From the NCBI RefSeq assembly GCF_025698545.1, contig NC_068573.1, forward strand, positions 6,763,001 through 6,827,000: a stretch of DNA of 64,000 nt, in the 5' to 3' direction. Both the position numbers and the translations under genes were made by a program. The first letter of the stretch is position 1, and each line of letters opens with the position of its first letter. The notes below the pieces were generated by a model that saw only the letters and a program-made list of their open reading frames with translations, had not been told where the DNA came from and did no database searches. This document shows positions 12,193 through 23,591 of this stretch, piece after piece. The stretch is from Gossypium raimondii (Eukaryota > Streptophyta > Magnoliopsida > Malvales > Malvaceae).

Positions 12193-12399
12193 TTGTAATA
12201 AAGGACTACCTATTACTTGGTGTTCAAGTTGTAATTTCGATATGATTCATGCTGCAAGTTTCCATACAATTTCCCAAGTGGTCCACAGGTATTTGCTTCT
12301 TCCATATTTTAATAGTTCGTAATCTAATTTGTTTGTCTTTATGTAGGCCGCCATTAATGACCATTGGCTCGTTAGGTAAGGAAAATGGAGGAAGGTAAA

Positions 12400-12680
12400 A
12401 ATAAGGGTGAAGTCAGAAAAATTTTCGAGGGGAACCGAAATAAAATTTTAATTTTTAATAGTTTAAATCTTTATTCCCCTCAAAAAATTTTAATTTTTAA
12501 TAGTTTATATCTTTATAATTTTTAAAGGATTAAATTAAATTTTCATAATTTTAGAGGGTCAAAGTGCAATTTTATCTCTAATAATTTAAAATTTTAAAAT
12601 TTTTAAGGATCAAACAACAATTTTTCATTTTAGGGGGGCTAGGATGCTGCCAGCCCCCCTAGATTCGCCTCTGGGTAAAA
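12400..12680. mobile_element. MITE-like insertion in the promoter of copy 1
   Basis: AT-rich block whose right end reads GCCCCCCTAGATTCGCCTCTG. Read on the other strand, it starts CAGAGGCGAATCTAGGGGGG, the style of common plant hAT-like MITEs. It breaks the upstream homology between the two AAA-ATPase copies: similarity runs to about 12370, is lost here, and returns near 13480. The left terminus is degenerate and no clean target duplication was found. Confidence 0.5.
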
Positions 12681-12939
12681 GGCTAGCACCATTTAGAAAT
12701 GTAGTAAAGAAGTAGAAACGTCTTTTTGTACCCTTCATTTAAAATTAGAAAAAAAATACTTATATAGAAATATTGTCTAATATTGGCATTCTTGTTTGTT
12801 TGTACACAATGAAGAGTTGGAGGAAGAAAGAGATTCTAGCGGTGATCTGAGCGTTTGGAGAGTTGTTGAGGTGATTTGGTAAAGTTTCAGTAATTCTCAG
12901 TTGTTTGACTCTTCTTGTAGATAGAGTGAATTCACGGCA

Positions 12940-13157
12940 AAGGATTGTATAAAATTGTGATTCCACGTCATCTCTATCCCTTTCCAATAGGAGAAATGAC
13001 AAATTAGATTTTTCCTATCATTTTCAACCTTCTCCTCCTGAAAAAATTCAAATCCAACTAAAAATGTTAAAAACCAGGAGAAAAAAAATCTAATTTGTCA
13101 TTCTCCTATTAGAAAGGGTAAGGAGGACGTAGAATCACTGTTTCATACAATCCCTTC
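12940..13157. repeat. Inverted repeat, about 75-bp arms
   Basis: 12940-13014 and 13083-13157 are imperfect inverted copies. Shared pieces include AATCTAATTTGTCATTCTCC and CGTAGAATCA...CATACAATCCC, read on opposite strands. The loop is about 70 bp. It lies only in the promoter side of AAA-ATPase copy 1. It may be the end of a small element or a rearranged tandem unit. Confidence 0.6.
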
Positions 13158-13630
13158 TCAAGAATTCATATAGAGATGTGATAAGATGTGATTTGAGTAT
13201 GCTTTGTAGAGTCAACCACAAAGTAATGGGAGATTTATGGGATAAGAAACGAAAATTTTTTATGTGAACTTTGATGGGATTAGGTAGCGGCCTACCTGAG
13301 AAAGAAATGAAAGCATTTAGTTGGGTGAACATTTTTACAGGCAAACAAAATGCTAAAAATTAGGAGAAAAAAGCTTATTTGTCATTCTCCTATTGGAAAG
13401 GGTTGCGATAACGTAGAATCATGGTTTCATGCAATCCCTTCTCATGAATTCATATAGATATGTGATAAGATGTGATTTGAGTATGCTTTATAGAGTCAAC
13501 CACAAAGTAATGGGAGATTTATAGGATGCGACACGAAAATTTTTTAAGTGAACTTTGATGGGATTAGGTAGCGGCCTACCTGAGAAAGAAATGAAAACAT
13601 TTAGTTGGGTGAGCATTTTTACAGACAAAC
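13076..13630. repeat. Tandem duplication, two units of about 286 bp
   Basis: Unit 1 (13076-13361) and unit 2 (13362-13630) start AGGAGAAAAAA and share AGTCAACCACAAAGTAATGG, GGGATTAGGTAGCGGCCTAC and GAACATTTTTACAGGCAAAC or close variants. The corresponding stretch upstream of copy 2 (33380-33560) has a single, more divergent unit, so the doubling arose after the inverted duplication. Confidence 0.8.
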
Positions 13631-13695
13631 TCCTTTTTGGTTAAAGTGGTTAACCCAATGAGACCTCTTAAGCAAAGTGGTTAGATATAACAATT

Positions 13696-15400
13696 TGTTG
13701 GAAAATTAGTTATGAAAAATAATTTTAGTTGCACAATGGAATTTTAATGCTTTTCATAAAATTAGACCTAGGTTATGGTATTTATATTTTTAAATTTCAA
13801 CAAACTTAATACTTGTGTTTTTTTAACTAAAGAGATTTGTCAAAACTTAGATCTAATGTTTAAATTGTTTTGGCTTTTAACCGAATGATTTTTCCCATTA
13901 TTCTTGAACTTTCAAATGTTTAGAGAGTGGATTTTATTTAAGAACCAAACACGGGATGAAAAACGAGACTTTCTATAGGAAAATCTAAAACTAATAAATT
14001 TAATCTCAAAATTAGAATTATAATTGCCAAGGAGTATGCAATTATAATCTCACAAATTTCAATAACAAGTTGTCATGAAAAATAAAACTTAATTGAGTTC
14101 AAGGAAATAACACAAATAAATTTTCACTAAAATTTGACAGAGTATCCTTATATATTTTCTTATAATTTTTGGTATCCCCTAAACCCTATCTATAGAAAAA
14201 AATCACAAGAATTCTACTAGAATAAGAAGATGGGATCATAGAAAACTGGAGTTCTACTAGAACTCTAATTGGGGTAGGCGACACATATTGGGAGTTCTAC
14301 CCCTGTGTGCCACTCAATTGCATAATAATTGGGCTCCTCCATGGACCTTTCATGTATTGATACAATGATATGTGCAATCTAGTTTTAAAGTAAATTAAAA
14401 ACAAGCTATATAATTATCTAACCCAATTAACTTCTTTTTTATTCTCAAAATATATTAATTATTCCAATTACATTATTTTCTTAACCCAATCTAATTCCAT
14501 CAAAATCAAAATGACTTTATTATATTTTCTTAACCTAATCAAAACAAAGTCATTCTACTATAGTATCATGACTGAGCTCTCCCTAATAACATGCCATTAC
14601 AAAATCAACTCAATCAATACTCGTCCAATGACCTTATCATAAGTGCATTACCTTCACAGGATATCTTTAATCTCTTTGGGATAAATCCACTCTCCCAATA
14701 TGATCCTATTTTATCTTATGGTAACCATTACATCTTTCTTCATGAAAAGTCAATTACTAACAAATAATAATCAAGTCATTTATCATAAAGACGAATGACT
14801 TATGGTCATGTTTACTTTCCATCTATCATGTAATTCCAATGAGAGAATATCATTTACCTGTGCCTTTGGCTATGAATTCCACTATTGTGAATGATGCTAA
14901 ATACCGTAGAAGTCGTATACCCAACACATCAGCTTTCGATTCCTTATCTATTTGAACTCAGACTTTTACTTACATCAAAGTATATGAGTCACGTATACAT
15001 AGTCTATCATCTACTTAAGATTGAAGTATACCACACTTTGAATGTCACAAGTGAAAAAATTCATAAACAGATTCAGAATCTATTTTTCTTAGGTCCAGTC
15101 CGATGTTCGGTCAGTTCAGTCAGTCACATCTATGTCTCTATCTTTTGGGAGTCATCAATTCTGATGTCCAAGACAAGGTATCTTCCCAATTGGACTTGAT
15201 AGACAACATATGATTCTTTCAATTTGTTCTCTCATTTTAATTAAACTAAGGGCATATTTAGGTTCATCTACTAATATAAGTTGTCTTTTCATATTACGAT
15301 CCGACCAAATAATACCGCTTAATATTAGTTTAAACATTAGACAACCAATGAACTAATATTTACTTCTATTTTGATTTACACACAAAAACTATGTGAGGAA
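13696..15400 (+). mobile_element. LTR-like repeat R1, copy a
   Basis: Starts TGTTGGAAAATTAG and shares long stretches with 23592-25575 and, inverted, with 29050-33333. Shared landmarks are AACCAATCTAATTCC-type text, TATGATCCTATTTTATCTTATGG and ATGTAATTCCAATGAGAG. No gag or pol is present. The 3' border is approximate. The flank AGATATAACAATT just before the start also lies beside copy c, so this insertion came before the AAA-ATPase duplication. Confidence 0.6.
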
Positions 15401-16730
15401 AGTATACAAAGGGTATTAACGTAATTCATGAATAATTTTATTAACCAATCTGTTCAAAAAATTTACAAGTGTACATAAACGAAAATACTACACTTATGGC
15501 ACCAGATCCAATAGAATACACTCTCACATATAGCGTTCCTAATTGAACAAATAAGTGCTCTCAAAAACTCGATACAAAACATATACAAGTTGCTTTTATT
15601 ATATAAGATTTTTGAGACTTGCTACAAAATGAAGATCAATCACGGTGTAACAACTTGATTTTCAGTGGTGTCGTTTCAGAATCCTATTTTCATAAACCAA
15701 GTCTGTAAAGGTAAAATGGGAACATTTACAGAGTTATTATAAAAATATAGTGAAGGTCGGTTAAGTAATTTACCCAAAAATATAGTTAATTAAAAATCAA
15801 GGACTAAATTGTAAAAGTCTAATCGTTATTGAGTTTTATTTTAGAAAGACTTGAGGACCTAGGTAGCAATTATCCAAAGGATCAAAATGGTTATTAAACT
15901 ATTGCTCTTTTAAATTTAGTAGAATATGATGATGATGACCATATAAATTGTTGTAATTAAGATTAATTAAGTAAAAAAAATATAATTAACTAATTTAATT
16001 AAGTTTAATTAAGAAATAAACTTAGTATAAATAGCAAATAGTGGATGGAAAGATGAAGTTTTTCATCTTCTTCCACCATCCACCATTAAAGAACAAGAGA
16101 GAAAACTTCATCCTTCAACCAGTCAACCATTTTTATTCAAGTAAGGTCCTTAATCTATTTTTCTTTGATGGTTATGGAATTTGAATCATGAGATCTTGAT
16201 TTAGCTAGCCCATGTATTAATTTGTTCAATTGTTAAGTTTTCAACAAGTTTCCATTATAGAGAAATTGATGAATTAGGTTTGAATTTGATAGTTAATAAG
16301 CTTAGATAATGATAAGGACTAAATTAAAAAGTAAATTGAACTTGTTAGATAACTTTATAATATATGGACTAAATTGAATAAAGTGCAAAATATGTTTGAC
16401 TATGTATTTGAATGTTAATTGGATGTAAACTAATTTTGTTTCTATCATTGAATTATCGGACATAGCCAAAGACGACGCAGGGCCTTCACAAGAAAAGGAA
16501 AAGTCAAAAGTCATAGACTAGTAGTGAATAATTTTGATTTTTAATTTTATGATTTGAGTTCAATACATGAACACATACATATGCATATATACATATATGT
16601 GATTGTTGCAAACCACCTATTGAGGTTTGTTTATTACTATTGTATGACTCAGTTAATTTATATGTTGGTCTCGAATGTTGAGAATAGGATTAGATTGAAT
16701 GTAACATAAATGAGCTTGATACAAACTATG

Positions 16731-18230
16731 TGTTAGAGTATGCCCAAAGATCAATCATGAGATGGTTGTAATAACATACTTGATTTATCATGTTTATTAA
16801 TATAAAGCGTTACCATTATTATTTCAGTTTCTTTTTGTGTGTATAAATAAACTGTTTTATAATAATGTCCTAAGAATAATATGATTATTCTTAAAGGTCA
16901 TTAGTCAAGTATTATTGTTGGCTAGGACAACAATAATGCATTAAGACTAACATGTAGTTGATTGATGATAAAGAGTTGTTATTGATATGGAGTGTCAAAA
17001 TTGATGCATGAATATGTGTGTTAGAGAAAAGCATATTGGACTAACCCGTTATGAGTATCTTTCTTAGATTATTATGTAATTGTCAGAACATTACTCATAG
17101 TGATTAATATGTATATGATCCTCAGACTTGAGATCATCATAATCCCAACATAGTGAGTTGTATATTTTGATACAGTCAAATGTACACCGTAACTGGTTGT
17201 TCTATAAAGGCTGATGTTGGATATACCACGATCTATGTAAAAGGATATGGTTGATCGATACAGGATAAGTCCCTCCTACATAATGGGAGTAATATCTTAG
17301 GCTACTTGATTGAGTGAGACTAGAAATGCATGGACATGCTCAAATAAGCTGATATGAGATGTCATACTTATTTGTATATCATAGTCTACTTAAGATATCA
17401 AGGAACATGGAATGGACTATGCAAGTGTGACTATTCCATGACTTGTGTCAAATCCAGAGATAAAGGACTTAAGGATTATTGCATGAAAGGTTAATTATAA
17501 AAAGGTTATGTAGAATCATGATTTCTTGTGACTTAGGTAGCAATGATGCATTGCTAGGTGCCACTCATTGTTTGTAACATTGGAATCGTTCTAGTATTAC
17601 TGCTAATGCTACAAGAACCTACAGGGTCACACCCTATAGTTGAAATGAACGGAATAAAACATAGTTGGTATTGTGTTTGGTTGTCGCTTGAATTGAATTA
17701 ATTATAGAATTAATTTAATTGGGTAATCAAATATCGAATACATTATATGTACAAGGTTGTTGTACACATAATGAGAACATGAATTTGGTTCGTATATAAA
17801 TTCAAATAAATATATAGTTTACCGAAATCATTATTATAATTAATGTAATTATAATTTCGTTTTAAAAACATTGTTATATTTATTTAATTTCTAGAAACCC
17901 TAAAAATAGATATAAAATCCTGTTTTTCTTTGTTTGGTGGGTCTAGCAGCCGTCAAAGCAAAGTCTTCTCCAAAACAGTTTTGGAGATTCCTTCCGTTCA
18001 TTGTCAACTGGGTGGATTACGTAGAGGTCGAAGTCACGATAGGTTGCGGCTTGGTTCGATAGTAGATCAGATTACTCATTCCCGAGGCGTCGCTGTCTAC
18101 TCAGAATAAAGATTTGGTAATTCAAAATCTTTATTTCACCCCGATTCGTTCCTCACACATGGATCCATGGTTAGGATCGCCGGATGTTTTATTTTTTTCA
18201 CTGCGCTGTAGGGGTGTTGGCGTTCTAACA
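16731..18230. mobile_element. Solo LTR, 1,500 bp, perfect 5-bp target duplication
   Basis: Starts TGTTAGAGTATG and ends GCGTTCTAACA, with inverted TGTTAGA/TCTAACA tips. CTATG occurs immediately before (16726-16730) and after (18231-18235). No primer-binding site, polypurine tract or coding domain is present. The exact target duplication shows a solo LTR left by recombination between two LTRs, inserted inside the older block at 15646-19622. Confidence 0.85.
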
Positions 18231-18299
18231 CTATGATGTGTGGTTATGATGTGTATTGATTCAATGGTTACCCTACTAACTGTCCCAAGTAGATTCAAG

Positions 18300-18655
18300 T
18301 TAGTTGGCATGCCTTAGGATGGAAATCATCGTTGTCGAGCCATCCGAGATGGTAGGATATGCAAATAGTGGAAACCATCGTTGTAGGGCCACCCAAGATG
18401 ATAAAATATGTAAATAATTAGAACCACCATTGTCGAGCCATTTGGATGGTAGAATATACAAACAGTGAAAGCTATCATTAATGGTCCATCCAAGATGATA
18501 AAAAATCGAAATAGAGAGAACTACTGTTGTCAAGCCACCCGAGATGGTAGAATATAAAAACAGTGATAGCCATCGTTTTTAGGCCACTTAGGATGGTAGA
18601 ACATTTGAATTCTAAAATTCATCGTTGCCGGGCAACCCAGGATGACATGAGTAAA
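18300..18655. repeat. Minisatellite, about six units of roughly 59 bp
   Basis: Degenerate tandem units, each with CATCGTTGT or a variant, then (A/G)GCCACCCAAGATGGTA and an AT-rich tail with AACAGTG. The units differ from each other by many substitutions. The array lies inside the LTR-like block 15646-19622; arrays like this are usual in plant LTRs. Not a CRISPR: unit and spacer are not distinguishable. Confidence 0.75.
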
Positions 18656-19627
18656 AATAAGGGCTATAGGATGTTAATAAAAATTGGTATATCATGTATT
18701 TATATATATGAAATATGCATATGGTTCGTAGAATGAGATTGTACATAATTTTCGCATTTGATGCATGAATGATAAATGAAATGTTTGAAAATTGATCATA
18801 TGTTGATTATATTCTCTTCATGTTAATGCTTATGCTATTAACTTGAATCATGGAAGTACCACTAAGCTTTATCGCTCGACGTACAATTTGTTTATTTCGT
18901 GCACAGGTATTAGAAGATTTCAAAGTCTTGACGATTGATCTAACATCCAAACCATAACTCTCAACTCAACAATGTTCGTACAGTTCTTTATGTTTCAATA
19001 TGTGGCATGTACCCAGGATTGAGTCTATTTTAAGTAGTAAATTGTTAATTTGGTATTTTGGACATAATGGTTGGTTTGACTTATGGTACATGAGTTGTAT
19101 ATAAAATATATATATGTAAGTATCTTAAGGTTGAAATGTTTAAGTTATGTGAATGGGAATATATGTTGAGTAGAATTGCAATTTAAGGTTTAAAAACCAA
19201 ATAAGATTTGCAAATTGGCAGGTTGAACCAAATTATGTAATTTTTTGTAGGGAGCTGCCTTCAATGTTGCAACACCACCCTATGGAAGTCGCGACATTAG
19301 GCCTCAGCACCGCGACGTCACCCTCCTACCTTCAAAGTCACAACATTGCATAATTGAAGTCGCGACGTGACCCTTTCATGGTAGCGATGCCAACTTGAGA
19401 AAGTTTGAAAGTTTTATATTAATTCCTCAAATGGCCTCGGGTTATCGAAAGAGCTTTTGTAAGCTTATTTAAACCCCAGAATTGATTATGTAACATGTCA
19501 TAAATACATATTGAATATTATAGTATTTGTAACTTGTTGACTTGAGATTGTAGTTGATCCAACAATGAATGTGGCATCCCGTAGCTCAGATCCAGCAATC
19601 GGGTTAAGCAGGAGGTGTTACACACGA

Positions 19628-20259
19628 TCCCTCTAAAGAACAACTAAAATAGCTAAATATAATATAATACTAATGAGCAAAGTAAAATGGATTGTTGGCA
19701 GATAAATCTTCTAGTTTTGATCTGACCCAACTTCCTTGACCTAAGGGATTTGATATAAGCAATCTGATCCGATGCTTTGGGTGTGTTACTCCAAGTGAAT
19801 TGATCTTCATTGATGGGCATAAATCATTCCACGATGTCAATACAACCCAATTATCTGGTTCAATAAATTGCTAATCTCAAAATATGGCAAGGTGTTGTTT
19901 TTTCGCAGTGGTGAAAGAAGTGGACACTTCCCTTGGCACATTACAAGTTCAACTATTTTAACACTTACCCAAATCTAGATTTTTATAAAGTAACAATTAT
20001 TATTATGAGGATTTTTTTTATATATAAAATTAAGAAAAATATACACATAATGGGATTTGAACTTAAAACAATAAGATATTAAATATCTCAACTTCACCAT
20101 TTTATTTAAATTTTTATTTATTTATAATTTTTCTTATAAATATATTTCTATATTAAACTTTTTATATTAAAATAATACTATATAATGAATGCGTCATAAT
20201 CTAATGTAATTCAATACTTTATTAGATTAAACAATTACCCTCTTTTCAATTGATAATAA

Positions 20260-20299
<40 letters not shown>

Positions 20300-20990
20300 T
20301 TACGAGTCTAATAGTTGTTGAACCTAAATAAGAACACATTTCTCGCGTCATCAGCAATAATTTTTTCTGCAACTCCTAAAAGTTGTAATTTTTCATAGGA
20401 TTCATATTGAAAGTACTGACTCTAATTTCCAGAGTCTCCACGGTCTTTGTTTATAATATCTTTTTCATAGCCAGGAGTATTGAATTACGTAGGTGGCCAT
20501 TAAATAAAGCCAAAAGACTAGCAGCCCTTCACAACGTAGTAAAAGCCAGGAAGATTTCCTTTGGCTATATAGTCCATTGAGAAAGAATTCTATTTCAGTG
20601 TTTCCCACGTCATTTAAGTCCTTGAAATTTTTAAAAATTTTGCCCACATACAACCCAAGTTACCTAAAAAGAAACTACATAAAATAATCTTAGTAAAGTT
20701 TTGTTTCATTCTTCAGACGATTTTTGCAAATAGAAACTGCATAAAATGATCTTACATGATAAAGTTTGGCAATCAATTTGTTCGGAAAGCATGTGCTGGT
20801 TTTCGAATCGTTATGTGAAACTATAAATCATCTATAACTATCTTTATGTATTATGTATAAACTCTGTTTAAATAAATTTATTGAGGAATTTAAGGAGAAA
20901 TTTTCGAAGTGCCGTCTACTTAGAGTTAATAAACTCCTCAACACAGTAAGTATTTTTTTTTATAGGATTTTGTCTTCCAACTTTAACAAA
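19628..20990. other. Intergenic AT-rich DNA
   Basis: Probably the continuation of the sequence left of 15641, since the target duplication rejoins here. No ORF or RNA gene is supported. It holds the TA microsatellite at 20263-20295. Confidence 0.4.
20263..20295. repeat. (TA)n microsatellite
   Basis: Uninterrupted TA dinucleotide run of about 16 units. Confidence 0.95.
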
Positions 20991-21164
20991 AGCTCAGGTG
21001 CCTAAAGAGGCTTCAGGTTCAATAGAGTGGAAGTGCTTGAAGAGGCAGACCGTTCAAGGCACATAGTCACCCACCAAGAAAATATCAATTTTTATGCTTA
21101 GTGGGGTTCGAATTCATGCTATAAAGAATATAGGTAGCTATGGGCAAGAACACTATCACTTAGG

Positions 21165-21245
21165 CTAGTTAGCTCAAAAATGTTGTATATGTTGTAGAGC
21201 ACGGGTTCAAATCCTACCAATTGCAAATGTCAAGATTTCTTTTGA
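21165..21245 (+). mobile_element. SINE-like, tRNA-derived head
   Basis: TTAGGCTAGTTAGCTCA resembles a polymerase III A box, and about 45 bp later GGGTTCAAATCCTACC resembles a B box. The order and spacing fit a tRNA-derived SINE head. No cloverleaf could be formed, so a functional tRNA is rejected. A second B-box-like GGTTCGAATTC lies upstream at about 21105. The 3' tail is undefined because an LTR follows at 21299. Confidence 0.35.
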
Positions 21246-21298
21246 TAGGTGGTCGTGCGTGCATGTACAGTCCACCTCTTCAGGCACCTGACAAGGTG

Positions 21299-22530
21299 TG
21301 ATAAGTGTTAAAAGTAACATATTTTAATCTCATTCTTAATACATTTTTGGGTGATTATTCAATGTTAATTGTAAATCTTATGCTCCTAATCCTTTAAATT
21401 CATGTTTTTATGCTTAATAAAGCACTTGGGATCAAAAGGAGCGAAAAACTAGCGAATACCAGAAAATCAGAGCAAGCTACAAGAGCCACACAGGCTAACC
21501 CATTCCAAACAGCCAAGTGGTAAGTCATCTTGATTTCGCAGATTTGCACTCTAAACTACGGAAAATCATGATTTTTAGGTTTTTCGGGCATTTTAAGACG
21601 TATAATGACAAAAATAAGAAGATAAGAGAGAGCCGTCATAGAATATTCAAGAAAACAACTTAAAAACACCATTGAAGCCAACTCTAGAGTAGATTTTCGT
21701 CAAGATTGAATATTACTAGTTGATTTCTTAGGAGATTGTCATGAGTTTCTTTATTTCTTTCAGTTATATTGTATCTTGGATGTTTTTATTTTCAAGTATG
21801 AACTAATTTTCTAAATACCTAGGGAGATGGACCCTATGATGGATTCTGTCGTTTGATTTTATTTTACATAATAAATAGTTAGTTTCTTATTTTCAATTAT
21901 ATGTGTTTAGTTCTTGGTTTGAAATTTCTAGATTATTAATCCATGTTTGATGTACTTAAATCAAAGGTTGGATAGACCTTGTTTAAGAGTAGATCTTGCG
22001 TAATTGAGTAGAGTTACATGCAATCCTAGAAATAGGATGACATAAATTTATCGGATTAGAGTCAAATCTAATAGGGGAATCCATAGTACGAGTTAATGTG
22101 ATAATATGAGTTTTAATTAGAAAGAAATTTCAATTAATCAACCTTGAGTCAGTTGCTCTTACTCTCGAAAGAGATATTAGCATAATTTAGGGGTTTCTAT
22201 TAATCAAGTTACTAAGTAAAGAATTTGCGAAATTTAGATTGATAATGACAAATGAAATCCAAGTGAATTCTTTCCTAAGTATTGTTTCACTTCTTGGTCG
22301 TTAATCAGTTATTTTCGTGATTTGTTCTTTGCCATGTTCGTTAGTTAATTAATTTAGTTAATTTTAGTTTTTAATCAATCACTCGAATTATTCGATTAAA
22401 TAATAAAAAGACAATAATTACTAGTATTTTTAGTCTTCGTTGAAACGATATCTTTACTCACCATAGCTATACTATTAATTGATAAGTGCACTTGCCTAAG
22501 TCAAATTTTTAGTTGGTTCCGTGGACATCA
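21299..22530. mobile_element. Solo LTR, 1,232 bp, perfect 5-bp target duplication
   Basis: Starts TGATAAGTGTTAAAAG and ends GTGGACATCA. AGGTG precedes (21294-21298) and follows (22531-22535) it exactly. No internal coding region is present. The left end is closely related to the fragment at 37071, which begins TGATAAATGCCAAAAG. The long TGAT...ATCA LTR suggests a Ty3/gypsy element of Athila type, which is an inference. Confidence 0.85.
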
Positions 22531-22535
22531 AGGTG

Positions 22536-23591
22536 CTCCCACTTTATTGAACTTGTTTTCTCTTTAGACAGCCTTTCAAGGCAACCAAGCTCTTGTCAGA
22601 GCTAGAAAACAACCGAAGAAAATACCGACCTATTGAAAGGTTTACCAACTCTAATATGGATGACACTTCAAAGACTTCTTTCGAAAGAATCGAAAATCCA
22701 TCAACAAAACTATTAAAAGTAATTGACCAAAATATTCTATTAAAATATTTATTTTCTATACAAATCTAATAAGTTTTTTGGTTACCCAAACATTAAAAAG
22801 AAAATGAAAGAATGACATGTCTGTCTTTTTAATTTATATAATAATAAATTTAGCCCTTCGTATTCATAGATTATGTCAATTTGATTCTAATTCTGATAAT
22901 TTCAAAAAAGAAATTAAAAATGCATAAATAAATTCAAAATAATTTAAATATTCAAAAAAAATTATAACGAAAATGCATAAATTTATAAAAAAAAATTCAA
23001 ATAAATCCAATATGAGTAGAATTGTTCAAGGGTCGAGCAACCCGTTCAAATTGACTTAGACCGAGTTTGGACTAGGATTTTCTTGTCTTGGGCAAACTCA
23101 ACAAGGATCAAATTTGATTTAAACAATTAAAAATATATTTTTTTAATTATACATATATATTAATATAAAAATATATTTTAAATTTTTTATTAATATTATG
23201 AACAGTGAAATGGACTTATGAGATGAGCTAGGGTAGCCCAAAATGAGCCTAAAGTTAAATTTCTTTTTCGATATCGGGTAACAACTTGACCCATGGACAA
23301 CTTTAGATATAAGTGCTTCCTCGACTATGGAGTTACAAAAGTCGAGCTCATCACAACCATTTTCATCTTGAATTAGCGATTGCGTCCACATTTATTACAA
23401 CCCTGATATTAGTAATTAGGTATTCACTATTGATCAACATTAAATAGGATAAACTACCCTGTTAGTCAACCTAAATAGAGTCGTTTCTATTTTGGTCACT
23501 CAAAATCTTTTTTGTCAAATTTAGTCATTGCCATTAGAAAATTGTCCAAAATGGTCACTCAACCATTTTCTCCATAACAAAAAGATGACCG
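22536..23591. other. Intergenic DNA with a truncated MITE at its right end
   Basis: No gene is supported. From about 23450 the text (CTATTTTGGTCACTCAAAATC, AAATTTAGTCATTGCC, AATGGTCACTCAACC) has the style of a TIR element with repeated GGTCAC/AGTCA motifs. It is cut at 23592 by LTR-like repeat R1 copy b. The far end of that MITE was not found. Confidence 0.4.

Larger units (their letters stand above)
15646..19622. mobile_element. LTR-like insertion carrying a nested solo LTR
   Basis: Begins TGTAACAACTTG and ends AGGAGGTGTTACA. Flanks CACGG (15641-15645) and CACGA (19623-19627) form a 4/5 target duplication. Removing the nested LTR at 16731-18230 leaves about 2.5 kb. No coding domains were found. 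It contains the minisatellite at 18300-18655. The TGTAAC/GTTACA ends put it with 836-3998 and 30223-32290. Confidence 0.65.

Noticed and set aside
18300..18655. CRISPR-like array
   Set aside because: Tandem units without distinct spacers, in a plant LTR; it is a minisatellite.
21165..21245. Functional tRNA gene
   Set aside because: A and B box-like words are present but no acceptor stem or anticodon arm can be formed.
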